DNA of 54,971 bases from Candidatus Merdicola faecigallinarum. Lineage in GTDB: Bacteria > Bacillota > Clostridia > TANB77 > CAG-508. The notes below the pieces were generated by a model. The model had not been told where the DNA came from and made no database searches. It saw only the letters and a program-made list of their open reading frames with translations. Both the position numbers and the translations under genes were made by a program. Each line of letters starts with the position of its first letter. Positions within the stretch are counted from its first letter, which is position 1. The stretch covers positions 1 to 54,971 of the forward strand of contig DVNH01000022.1 in the NCBI GenBank assembly GCA_018714565.1, written 5' to 3'. Shown here piece after piece: positions 1 to 6,883 of this stretch.

Positions 1-48
1 ACCGCAGGATTTTAAGTCCTGTGCGTCTGCCAGTTCCGCCACATCTGC
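1..48 (-). tRNA. tRNA-Leu (UAA), 3' part beyond the window edge
   Basis: Read on the minus strand from 48 downward, the sequence starts with a 7-base acceptor arm (GCAGATG), continues with the TGGCGGAA...GGCAGACGC D-arm typical of leucine tRNAs, and has an anticodon stem CAGGA/TCCTG enclosing the loop CTTAAAA. The anticodon is TAA (positions 14-12), which reads UUA and UUG. The gene runs off the left edge, so the variable arm, T-arm and acceptor 3' strand are not seen. Confidence 0.93.
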
Positions 49-184
49 ATCTACTGGCATTTGTCTTACGACAAGATTGATTATACTATCTTTTAGTCTT
101 ATTTGTCAATACTATTTTTTATTTTTTATCATTTTTTTATAAAAATTTTGTTACTTTCATTTTTTATTTAATTTTTGGATCGAT

Positions 185-219
185 AAAAGCACTTAACGCT
201 TAATTGGTTAAGTGCTTTT
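185..219 (-). terminator. Rho-independent terminator after rubrerythrin
   Basis: Thirteen-base inverted repeat (185-197 with 207-219) with a 9-base loop, placed five bases downstream of the rubrerythrin stop codon. The A-run on one side and T-run on the other give it a terminator shape in both directions; only the minus-strand gene needs it. Confidence 0.8.
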
Positions 220-224
220 GTTTT

Positions 225-770
225 CTAGAAATATCTTGCTAATAATCCGTCAAATCCTCTTCCATGTCTTGCTTCATCTTTTGCCATTTCATGAACAGTA
301 TCATGAATTGCATCATATCCTAATTCTTTTGCTCTTGTTGCTAATTCTTTTTTACCCATACAAGCACCTTGTTCTGCCGCTGCTCTTAATTGTAAATTTT
401 TCTTTGTATCTGCATGTACTAATTCTCCTAATAATTCTGCAAATTTTGCAGCATGTTCTGCTTCTTCCCAAGCATATCTTTTATATGCTTCTGCAATTTC
501 TGGATATCCTTCTCTATCTGCTTGACGACTCATTGCTAAGTACATTCCAACTTCTGTACATTCTCCCATAAAGTTGTCTTTTAATCCTTTTACAACTTCT
601 TCATCTAAGCCTTGAGCTACACCTATTACATGCTCATCTGCATATTCTTTGCTTCCATTTTCTTCTTTTAATTCAAATTTTTCTTTTCCTGCTCCACATT
701 GTGGACATTTTTCTGGAGCTTCTTCACCAAAGTGAACATATCCACATACTTTACATACATAAGCTTTCAT
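225..770 (-). CDS. Rubrerythrin with N-terminal rubredoxin domain (reverse rubrerythrin)
   Basis: Cytoplasmic non-haem di-iron peroxidase that reduces hydrogen peroxide with electrons passed through a rubredoxin centre, a standard oxygen defence of anaerobes. The rubredoxin-type FeS4 domain is at the N-terminus ([10 protein letters not shown] near residue 6 and CPQCGAG near residue 22), ahead of the ferritin-like four-helix domain (about residues 50-181), whose ligands include the EEAEHAAKF and DEARHGRGF motifs. This order is that of the reverse rubrerythrins of clostridia. The start is set by an AGGAGG site just upstream. It lies directly downstream of perR on the same strand, with a 20-base gap, so the two are probably cotranscribed and under peroxide control. 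The family call is firm; naming a specific rbr paralogue is not possible. Confidence 0.95.
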   Translation of the reverse strand: MKAYVCKVCGYVHFGEEAPEKCPQCGAGKEKFELKEENGSKEYADEHVIGVAQGLDEEVVKGLKDNFMGECTEVGMYLAMSRQADREGYPEIAEAYKRYAWEEAEHAAKFAELLGELVHADTKKNLQLRAAAEQGACMGKKELATRAKELGYDAIHDTVHEMAKDEARHGRGFDGLLARYF

Positions 771-790
771 TTTTATTCCTCCTAATTTTT

Positions 791-1189
791 TTATTTTTCT
801 AAGCAGTTCTTACAAATTCCAGTAATTATAATATTGGTATTTGTAGCTTCTGCTTCGATTAACTGTGCAATATTTTTTATATTATCATTTAATTTTTGAT
901 ATTGTATATCATTTGGAAAAATATCGTAAATCTTTTGACAATTTTGACATTCAAAATGAATATGGGGAGTTATATCTGCATCATATCGATCTGGTCCTCC
1001 ATTTCTTGTTTTTATTCTTATAACATACCCCTCTTTGCTTAATTCTGATAAATTTCTATAAACCGTTGCAATTCCTACTTGAGGTAATTCTTTTTTTACG
1101 TCTACATATAATTCATCTACTGTTGGATGATCTTTTCTTTTTTCTAATAACTTTAAAATAACTTCTCTTTGTTTACTATATCTTTTCAT
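791..1189 (-). CDS. perR: Fur-family peroxide regulator, PerR type
   Basis: DNA-binding metalloregulator of 132 aa. The winged-helix domain is residues 1-75 ([13 protein letters not shown] is the recognition region). The C-terminal domain carries the structural zinc site, CQNC and CKNC. By comparison with Bacillus subtilis PerR all five regulatory-metal ligands are kept: His in DHPT, Asp in RYD, both His of HIH, and Asp in KIYD. The last Asp is the position that separates PerR (Asp) from Fur (Glu), so PerR is the better call. Its own promoter carries a palindromic operator (see 1201-1246), so autoregulation is likely, and rubrerythrin next door is the natural target. What is odd is that this operator matches the Fur rather than the PerR consensus. 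Confidence 0.9.
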   Translation of the reverse strand: MKRYSKQREVILKLLEKRKDHPTVDELYVDVKKELPQVGIATVYRNLSELSKEGYVIRIKTRNGGPDRYDADITPHIHFECQNCQKIYDIFPNDIQYQKLNDNIKNIAQLIEAEATNTNIIITGICKNCLEK

Positions 1190-1200
1190 ATTCCACCTAA

Positions 1201-1246
1201 ATGATAATAATTATCATTATTATATCTTTCTTTTTATTTTTGTCAA
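1201..1246 (-). promoter_or_regulatory. perR promoter with Fur/PerR-type operator
   Basis: On the minus strand there is a TTGACA -35 (1241-1246), a 16-base spacer and a TATAAT -10 (1219-1224). Immediately downstream, over the expected start of transcription, is a perfect 8-1-8 palindrome ATGATAAT-A-ATTATCAT (1201-1217). A ribosome binding site (TTAGGTGG) follows at 1193-1200, only four bases before the perR start codon. The core TGATAATNATTATCA equals the 7-1-7 Fur box of Bacillus; the PerR box has TTATAAT half-sites. Confidence 0.9.
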
Positions 1247-1346
1247 GTATTTTTTACAATTTTATTATATTAATTTTAGGAATTTCCATTATAAATGCAA
1301 TTTATTGTATTTTTTCTATTTTTTTGTTTTTTTTTTCTATTTTTTG

Positions 1347-1355
1347 TGATAAAAT
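1347..1355 (+). promoter_or_regulatory. Extended -10 promoter for the zinc-ribbon gene and tyrS
   Basis: A TGATAAAAT element (TGn plus TAAAAT) lies 35 bases before the first start codon of the plus-strand pair. The -35 region is a T-rich run with no clear TTGACA. Moderate confidence. Confidence 0.5.
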
Positions 1356-1389
1356 GTGGGCAGAAATTTTACTTAGGAGGTCTTATATT

Positions 1390-1653
1390 ATGAACTTAAA
1401 AAGATGTGAACGTTGTGGATGTTTTTTCGATTCAGAAAATTCCGTTTGTTCTAAATGCGAACCAAAAGATAATTTTGAAAAAGCACAAATTAAAGGATAT
1501 TTATTAGAAAATCAAAATATTGATTCTATCACAGATATTAGTGTTGGAACTGGAATTTCTGCAAAAAGTGTTAACCGCTTTTTACAAAACAAAGAATTTG
1601 CATCTGATTTAAATCAAATAAAAAAAGAGAATAATTCGAATATAAATTTATAG
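1390..1653 (+). CDS. Small zinc-ribbon protein, YvyF/TIGR03826-like
   Basis: An 87-aa protein that starts at the ATG at 1390, preceded by CTTAGGAGG; the open frame upstream of this point is low-complexity and not credible. Residues 5-25 hold two CxxC pairs (CERCGC and CSKCE), a zinc ribbon. Residues 35-75 resemble a short helix-turn-helix (TDISVGTGISAKSVNRFL). This layout matches the YvyF family (TIGR03826), which in Bacillus sits in a flagellar operon, but here the neighbour is tyrS, only nine bases downstream, and no flagellar genes are visible. The molecular role is unknown; I infer a nucleic-acid-binding regulator. Confidence 0.75.
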   Translation: MNLKRCERCGCFFDSENSVCSKCEPKDNFEKAQIKGYLLENQNIDSITDISVGTGISAKSVNRFLQNKEFASDLNQIKKENNSNINL

Positions 1654-1662
1654 GAGGACTTT

Positions 1663-2874
1663 ATGCAAGACGTTTTTAATGAATTAATGCAACGAGGATA
1701 TATTGAGCAAACTACTCATGATGAAATTAAAGAATTATTAAATAAAGAAAGTATTCCTTTTTATATAGGGTTTGATCCTACCGCTGATAGTTTACATGTT
1801 GGTCATTTTGTTTCTATGATGGTTGCTTCCCATATGCAAAAAGCAGGACATAAACCTATTATTTTAATTGGTGGTGGTACTGCTACGATTGGGGATCCTT
1901 CTGGAAAAACAGATATGAGAAGAATGATGTCTAGAGAAGAAATTAACCATAATGTAGAATGCTTTAAAGTTCAATTGTCAAAATTCTTAAGCTTTGAAGG
2001 TGATAATGCTGCTATTATTGTAAATAATGCTGACTGGCTTTTATCTTTAAACTTTGTTGAATTTATGAGAGAAATTGGTTCTCTATTCTCTGTAAATAAA
2101 ATGTTAGCAGCAGAATGCTACAAACAAAGAATGGAAAAAGGATTAACCTTTTTTGAACTTGGATATATGCTAATGCAATCTTATGACTTTTTATATCTTC
2201 ATGATCATTATGGATGTAAATTACAAATGGGTGGAAATGATCAATGGTCTAATATTTTAGGAGGAGTTGATCTAATTCGTAGAATTGGCCATTCTGATTC
2301 ATATGGTCTTACTTTTAAACTTCTTACTACAAAAGAAGGAAAGAAAATGGGAAAAACAGAAAAAGGTGCTCTATGGTTAGATGCTAAAAAAACATCTCCT
2401 TATGAATTCTATCAATATTGGAGAAACATTGATGATGCTGATGTTAAAAATGTATTAAACTTATTAACCTTCCTTCCACTAGAAGAAATCGATAAATTAA
2501 CAGTTTATCAAGATGAAAGAATAAATCAAGCAAAAAAAGTAGCAGCTTATGAAATTACAAAATTAATCCATGGAAAAGAAGAGGCAGACAAAGCTGAAGA
2601 AGCTGCCAATGCATTATTTGAAGGAAATGGAAATTTAGATAATATGCCAAAAACCAAATTAGATTCACCTTCTATTTCTCTTTTAGATGCCATGATAAAA
2701 ATAGGATTTGCTCCTTCGAAAGGACAGGCAAGAACACTTATCTCCCAAGGTGGAATCTCTATTAATGATAAAAAAATAGAAGACGTAAACTACGTTTTAT
2801 CTTCTAATGATTTTGCCGATGGCTATGCTATTTTAAGAAAAGGAAAAAAGGTATATCATAAGTTAGAAATATAA
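1663..2874 (+). CDS. tyrS: Tyrosyl-tRNA synthetase
   Basis: Charges tRNA-Tyr with tyrosine using ATP, in the cytoplasm. This is a class I synthetase of 403 aa, the usual bacterial length. The HIGH-type motif is HVGHF (residues 46-50), the tyrosine pocket is YDFLYLHDHYGCKLQMGGNDQ around residues 171-191, and the KMSKS-type motif is KMGKTEKGALW near residue 227. The C-terminal S4-like RNA-binding domain is at about residues 335-403. The start is fixed by an AGGAGG site (ATAGGAGGACTTT) ahead of the ATG. It is in an operon with the zinc-ribbon gene. No T-box is seen upstream of this synthetase, in contrast to ileS. Confidence 0.98.
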   Translation: MQDVFNELMQRGYIEQTTHDEIKELLNKESIPFYIGFDPTADSLHVGHFVSMMVASHMQKAGHKPIILIGGGTATIGDPSGKTDMRRMMSREEINHNVECFKVQLSKFLSFEGDNAAIIVNNADWLLSLNFVEFMREIGSLFSVNKMLAAECYKQRMEKGLTFFELGYMLMQSYDFLYLHDHYGCKLQMGGNDQWSNILGGVDLIRRIGHSDSYGLTFKLLTTKEGKKMGKTEKGALWLDAKKTSPYEFYQYWRNIDDADVKNVLNLLTFLPLEEIDKLTVYQDERINQAKKVAAYEITKLIHGKEEADKAEEAANALFEGNGNLDNMPKTKLDSPSISLLDAMIKIGFAPSKGQARTLISQGGISINDKKIEDVNYVLSSNDFADGYAILRKGKKVYHKLEI

Positions 2875-2898
2875 CTATTTATTTATCAATTACCTTTT

Positions 2899-3009
2899 AT
2901 AAGAAAAGTGGCTTCGCCACGTGTACAGATTACTTCGTAATCGCACAGACTAAGGTAACTTAACCTTGTTGCTCCAGAAATTTCTTTCGAAATTTCCTAT
3001 GCAATAAAA
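2899..3009 (+). repeat. Dispersed structured repeat, copy A (full)
   Basis: First of six related copies in the window. It begins 25 bases after the tyrS stop and abuts the terminator. Successive hairpins: GTGGC-ttc-GCCAC (2908-2920), GATTAC-ttc-GTAATC (2928-2942), and an 8-bp stem GAAATTTC-tttc-GAAATTTC enclosed by an outer TTGC/GCAA pair (about 2970-3004). The other copies are at 16011-16118, 30567-30674, 30671-30725, 39634-39710 and 51859-51915. No ORF of note. Confidence 0.9.
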
Positions 3010-3055
3010 AGAGCCTAATATTAAATGAAAATAAATTTAATCATTAGGCTCTTTT
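3007..3055. terminator. Bidirectional terminator between tyrS and rhodanese
   Basis: Stem of 13 bp (3007-3019 with 3043-3055), extended inward by a further 7 bp (ATTAAAT/ATTTAAT). It has an A-run on one side and a T-run on the other and lies between two convergent genes, two bases from the rhodanese stop codon. Confidence 0.85.
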
Positions 3056-3057
3056 AT

Positions 3058-3430
3058 TTATTGGTTTCCTTCTAATCCATTTGCTAAATGATATAAGGCT
3101 TGATATCCTAATTCTTGTAGAATTTTAACTGCTTTTTTACTTCTAGCACCAGACTTACAATATATAATAATTTCTTGCTCTTTATTTGGTAAAACCTTTT
3201 TATAATCGTCTTTTAACTTATATACTGGAAGATTAATTGAATTTTGTAGATGACCCTCTTCGTATTCTTGCGGACTTCTAACATCTACTAAAATTAAATT
3301 TGAGTTTATTTTTTGCATTTGAATTAGTTCTTCAAAAGAAATTTCTTGTTTTATACCTCGATTATTTCCGACTTAATATTTTGCTTATTCTTATTTTATC
3401 TATTTTCTTTTTCAATTGTTTCCATAACAT
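3058..3430 (-). CDS. Rhodanese-domain sulfurtransferase, +1 shift at CGG
   Basis: Single-domain rhodanese, thought to carry sulfur on a cysteine; the active-site loop is CKSGARS, with the preceding LVDVRSPQEYEEGHL element typical of the family. Reading only from the internal ATG at 3318 gives 86 aa and loses the first strand of the domain. An ATG at 3430 (MLWKQLKKK...) runs in frame to a CGG at 3370-3368; skipping its C and reading GGA joins exactly to GNNRGIKQEISFEELIQ and the domain, for a product of 123 aa. The 373-bp span minus one base is a whole number of codons. Just upstream of the ATG a hairpin arm carries the only G-rich site (GGGGATGG). An alternative is a degraded gene, or a start at a rare codon after the GAGGT at 3359-3355. 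Confidence 0.8.
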
Positions 3431-3431
3431 A

Positions 3432-3493
3432 AATACCATCCCCAATATATTATATGCTCATTTTTTTAAAGCGATTAAGGATGGTATTTTTTT
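3432..3493. promoter_or_regulatory. Hairpin over the rhodanese ribosome binding site
   Basis: Ten-base inverted repeat (3432-3441 with 3479-3488) with a long loop. On the plus strand a T-run follows, giving a terminator shape, but no plus-strand gene needs it. On the minus strand the 3' arm ends one base before the ATG at 3430 and holds the G-rich ribosome site, and the loop contains TATAAT. It could restrain translation of the rhodanese or end transcripts from secF; function inferred only. Confidence 0.4.
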
Positions 3494-3528
3494 ATATTCT
3501 CATTTTTCTCTATCTTATATTTTTCACA

Positions 3529-4206
3529 TTATTTTTCTGTTTCTTCTTCCTTGATTTTAGAAATATCTTCTTTTCGTTTACTAGATGCTAATTTCTTTTC
3601 ATAACAATATGCTAAGATAAATAATGTCATAGTTGCAATTACAATTCCTAATGGTAATGTATAAAAACTAATTGGTAATCTAGTAATTGCAAGTATACTT
3701 AAATATACTAATTCCATTACAACTGGCCATAAAACAGTACTTACTAAAACTTTTATTTTTCCTAATTTATGATATCGAATTAACATATAAATTAAAATTA
3801 AGATGCTTGAAATTCCAATCGGCCAGAAATATCTTCTCATGATATCTCTACCTCTATAGTGAGGTAACTTAACTTCTAATAAATCATCTGTTGTTAGTTC
3901 TGTTCCGTATTTTTCATTTACTTTTTGAACCAATTGATTTTTTTGCTCATCTGTTACTGTTCTTACTGTAATCGCTGCCATATCGTTAAAAATTTCTACA
4001 TCTTGCACAATAAATTCTTGATCTTGAAACACTTCTTTGGCAATCTGATTCATATCTTCTACTTTATATTCTTTTCCAATACTGATATCTATTCTAACAC
4101 TATCATCATACGCTAAACTGAAATTAAATTTCATTGTATAAGCACATATTGCTCCTGCAATTATAATTAGTGCTAGTAACACATATATAATTCTACTTTT
4201 CTTCAT
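3529..4206 (-). CDS. Divergent SecF-like membrane protein
   Basis: 225 aa with an N-terminal membrane helix (residues 5-25), an extracytoplasmic part (about 28-120) with the SecF-like pattern of a beta-alpha-beta domain (FNFSLAYDDSVRIDIS...), and two or three further helices (about 130-205), then a charged cytoplasmic tail. SecF normally has six helices and works with SecD to use the proton gradient for protein export. This copy is short by roughly 70-90 residues and lacks the conserved SecF motif in the fourth helix (ND..VV.DR type). It is 18 bases downstream of the SecD-like gene on the same strand, which is the main support for the name. The SD is AGGAG. Confidence 0.7.
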   Translation of the reverse strand: MKKSRIIYVLLALIIIAGAICAYTMKFNFSLAYDDSVRIDISIGKEYKVEDMNQIAKEVFQDQEFIVQDVEIFNDMAAITVRTVTDEQKNQLVQKVNEKYGTELTTDDLLEVKLPHYRGRDIMRRYFWPIGISSILILIYMLIRYHKLGKIKVLVSTVLWPVVMELVYLSILAITRLPISFYTLPLGIVIATMTLFILAYCYEKKLASSKRKEDISKIKEEETEK

Positions 4207-4224
4207 TTTTTCACCTTCTCCTAT

Positions 4225-5592
4225 TTATTCTTCTTTTGCATGAATTAGTAAATTTTTTGTTATCACTAAATTATATAAAACAATTAATGTAATTCCCCAG
4301 AATACTACCATACCAAAACTATATATTGGTAAGAAAGTAGTAAACGAAAATACAATCGCAACAATATATGCTGGTATCATCACAAAACAGAATTGAATTA
4401 ATGTTGCTTTAAAATCTGTATTTTCTTTTTTATTATTTTTTGTCTTTTTCAATATTAACATTAATAATAAATAATTCATGACTTGTATAAAGGCTAAACC
4501 GATTATTCCACCTATTCCTATTTCTACATTTGTATAACGTAAAATTAGCAAAATAACTGCTGTTAGTCCAATATGAGAAATTGCTGCGAATATTCCTCTT
4601 TTTCTATATAGGATCATCATAACAATAAGGCTAATTCCTATAATTATTGCTACTGCGATTACTATTATTTTTACAACTTGTGTATTAATTGCTGATTGAA
4701 TGAATTTATTACTTTCCATTGTATAGGTAATCGGCATACTCTCATGATTTAATAGTACCGCCATATTAGTTGCTTGTGCTATATATTGTGATAAATTAGA
4801 AGAAGATGCACTTCCACTTCCTACAGATAATTGCAATTTACCGTCAACGATTGGCTCTGTAAAAGATGTTGTTAAAATAGAGTTTCCATCTAATAACATA
4901 TTAATTTTTTTCTCTGTTTCGTTACCATCTTGATCAGTACTTTTTATATATGTTCTTGTAATATCTTCTAATTTTTTGGTTCCTTCTTTATTGAATTCAA
5001 TTCCTAAATAAATATCGGTTCCTGTTGTTGTATTATTATATAAAACGCTTACATCTTCGATATCTTGATTTGTTATAAGAACTTCCTTCGTATCATTATT
5101 TTGAATTTCAAACTTTCCAACAGAAGTCAAGGATGAGATAATATTATCCGTATTTAAATCTTCTTTTAATTCTATTACAATGTTTCCATATTCAGGATTT
5201 TGTCTTACTTTGTAGTCTGAAACTTGTAATTCTTCCAATCTTTGTTGAATAATTTCTTTTGATTTTTCATAATTTTGTGTTGTTAAGTTCTCTGGTTTAT
5301 TTATTGGTTCTGTAGTTTTTGTATATCCCTTTTCTGCAATTTCTTCATCGGTCGCACTCTCTATTACATTTCCGTCTGCATCTTTAATAATATCTTTTGT
5401 AGAATTATCCACATTTAAACTTACTACTCGATATCCTTCTACATCTGTCCCAATAATATAATCTGGTATGATATTTGCCATACGATTTTTATCTTGTATA
5501 TAAATTCCTACAAAAGAAATTAATGATATTAGAACAATAATTAATACAATTAAAACCGTTTTTAAATGATTTCCCTTTCGTTTTTCTTTCAT
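4225..5592 (-). CDS. Divergent SecD-like membrane protein
   Basis: 455 aa. One N-terminal membrane helix (residues 11-31), a large extracytoplasmic region (about 32-305) with the SecD P1-like pattern (IIQQRLEELQVSDYKVRQ..., VGKFEIQN, GIEFNKEGTKKLEDIT, LLDGNSILTTSFTEPI), then five helices (about 307-450). The domain order matches SecD. The membrane part has lost the SecD signature DANVLI.ER in the fourth helix; the aligned stretch is LAFIQVMNYLLLMLIL, without the acidic residue thought to take part in proton movement. It is the first gene of the secD-secF pair, downstream of the HD hydrolase. No yajC is visible nearby, although the tgt neighbourhood is where it often lies. Confidence 0.75.
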   Translation of the reverse strand: MKEKRKGNHLKTVLIVLIIVLISLISFVGIYIQDKNRMANIIPDYIIGTDVEGYRVVSLNVDNSTKDIIKDADGNVIESATDEEIAEKGYTKTTEPINKPENLTTQNYEKSKEIIQQRLEELQVSDYKVRQNPEYGNIVIELKEDLNTDNIISSLTSVGKFEIQNNDTKEVLITNQDIEDVSVLYNNTTTGTDIYLGIEFNKEGTKKLEDITRTYIKSTDQDGNETEKKINMLLDGNSILTTSFTEPIVDGKLQLSVGSGSASSSNLSQYIAQATNMAVLLNHESMPITYTMESNKFIQSAINTQVVKIIVIAVAIIIGISLIVMMILYRKRGIFAAISHIGLTAVILLILRYTNVEIGIGGIIGLAFIQVMNYLLLMLILKKTKNNKKENTDFKATLIQFCFVMIPAYIVAIVFSFTTFLPIYSFGMVVFWGITLIVLYNLVITKNLLIHAKEE

Positions 5593-5615
5593 TTTCTATT
5601 CCTCCTTAGTTTCAT

Positions 5616-6276
5616 TTATAATAGCTTTGTATCATTAATAATTAATTCAAACCAAATATTCAAATATTTAGCAGCATATTTACTCATCATCGTTCGATCC
5701 ATAAAAATTTCAAAATAATCCAAAACCGGACAAATTTCTGTATCGATATCAAGATCCAATATTACTTTTTTATGTTCATTACTCACTTCTAGACTTGCTT
5801 TTGTTACTGCATAATTTACTCGGTCATGAATATCAAAATTGGACATATTCGTATTTACCACTCGATCTCGATGAACATCTGATTTATCTGCTAAAATAAG
5901 AGCTGCCGAAATATCACTTACTGCTGTTCCTGTTTTCTCATCGTGATTTCCAATTGCCATCATAATTTCTGTTCGCTCCTCAATATCCATTCCCATATCT
6001 TTTAAAATATTATAACTTAATATTGCTCCAGTATGTGCGTGGTCTACTCGATTTACACAGTTTCCTATATCATGTAAATACCCTGCTATTCTAGCTAATT
6101 CTACTCTTCTTCTTGGATATCCGTAATACATCTAAAATTTTTCCCGCTCTTTGCGAAACAATACTAATGTGGCGATTCGAATGCTCTGTATATCCAAGAG
6201 CATTTAATTGTTTTTCCACGCCACTAATAAAACCCTTTACTTCTGGATTTTGTTTTACCTGCTCTAATGTGATCAT
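5616..6276 (-). CDS. HD-domain phosphohydrolase, +1 shift at CGG
   Basis: Predicted metal-dependent phosphohydrolase. Conserved HD elements in order are HSNRHISIV (near residue 32), GYLHDIGN (about residue 68), HAHTGAIL, AIGNHDEKTG and ILADKSDVHRDRV. As sequenced it is two frames: residues 1-52 from the ATG at 6276 (ribosome site GGAGG), which then run into a stop, and the remainder from before 6131. At codon CGG (6123-6121) skipping the C and reading GGA joins ILDVL to GYPRRRVELARIAGYLHD, the continuous family sequence. The total of 661 bp minus one base gives 219 aa. The second part could start at the ATG at 6131, but that would lack the first His motif. It lies between the YrzE-like gene and secD on the same strand. 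Confidence 0.85.
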
Positions 6277-6331
6277 GTTTCCTCCGCTTCTTATCTCATA
6301 ATCTTTTCCAATTCTATCTTAAAATATAAAA

Positions 6332-6365
6332 AAATTCAACTATTTTATAAGAAATAGTTGAATTT
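6332..6365. terminator. Terminator after the YrzE-like gene
   Basis: Perfect 14-bp stem (6332-6345 with 6352-6365) with a six-base loop (TATAAG), A-run on one side and T-run on the other. It separates the YrzE-like gene from the HD gene. Confidence 0.8.
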
Positions 6366-6385
6366 ATCTTCCCTTTAAAAATTTA

Positions 6386-6779
6386 TTATTTCATATTTAC
6401 TCCGATAATTCCGCCGAATAGATCCTGCAATAATTCCTAGTAAAACAAAACAAATAGAGTACAATGTAAATGAAAAATTCATATGAATTACACCAGAAAT
6501 TAAATATAAAATTATCATATAAAGTCCACCAATTATCATTCCATTAAAAATTCCATTTTTATTTAATTTAAGAGTACAAATCGAACTTCCAATCAAAATA
6601 GAAATTACATTAATTACAATCACAATCACAGGAATTGTAGTATCATTTACATTTGTATATGTAAGGATAACGGAATAAATCAATAAAAATATGAAAGATA
6701 AAAAAACAGATATTCCAATTCCTTTTATGACTCTTAAAAATGCTTCTAACCTTTCATCTTTTTCCTTTACTTCATTCAT
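6386..6779 (-). CDS. TIGR04086/YrzE-like membrane protein, +1 shift at CGG
   Basis: Four-helix integral membrane protein of unknown function; helices at about residues 18-42, 48-70, 78-96 and 100-118, with KLNKNGIFNGMIIGGLYMI matching the family's central motif. YrzE sits near queA and tgt in Bacillus, and it does here too. In the zero frame the C-terminus reads IRRNYRSKYEIINF, which is polar and unlike the family. At the CGG at 6416-6414 a +1 shift gives instead IGGIIGVNMK and a stop at 6386, the glycine-rich GGIIGVN tail expected. The corrected length is 130 aa. Two CGGs lie back to back; shifting at the second (6413) would give IRGIIGVNMK. The ribosome site GGGAGG lies inside a 14-bp hairpin (6781-6821). 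Confidence 0.8.
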
Positions 6780-6780
6780 A

Positions 6781-6826
6781 AAAGTACCTCCCTTGTTTTA
6801 TTATATTAAGGGAGGTACTTTTTTTA
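6781..6826. promoter_or_regulatory. 14-bp hairpin burying the YrzE-like ribosome binding site
   Basis: Perfect 14-bp inverted repeat (6781-6794 with 6808-6821), 13-base loop. The plus strand shows a T-run right after the stem, a textbook terminator, yet no plus-strand gene precedes it. On the minus strand the 3' arm is AAGGGAGGTACTTT, one base before the ATG at 6779, so the Shine-Dalgarno site is fully paired. The loop contains TATAAT, a possible -10. It may act as a terminator for the WG-repeat gene, as translational control, or both. Confidence 0.6.
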
Positions 6827-6883
6827 GAACTTTTATGGTTAAATTTCGCTTTTCTCAATCTCTATCGTTCTAATCTTTTTAAT

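Noticed and set aside
1201..1389. Longer start for the zinc-ribbon protein at 1201
   Set aside because: The upstream 63 residues are low-complexity, overlap the perR promoter and lack a ribosome site; GGAGG precedes the ATG at 1390.
6781..6826. Invertible promoter flanked by inverted repeats
   Set aside because: The arms are only 13 bases apart, too short for known site-specific inversion, and no invertase is nearby.
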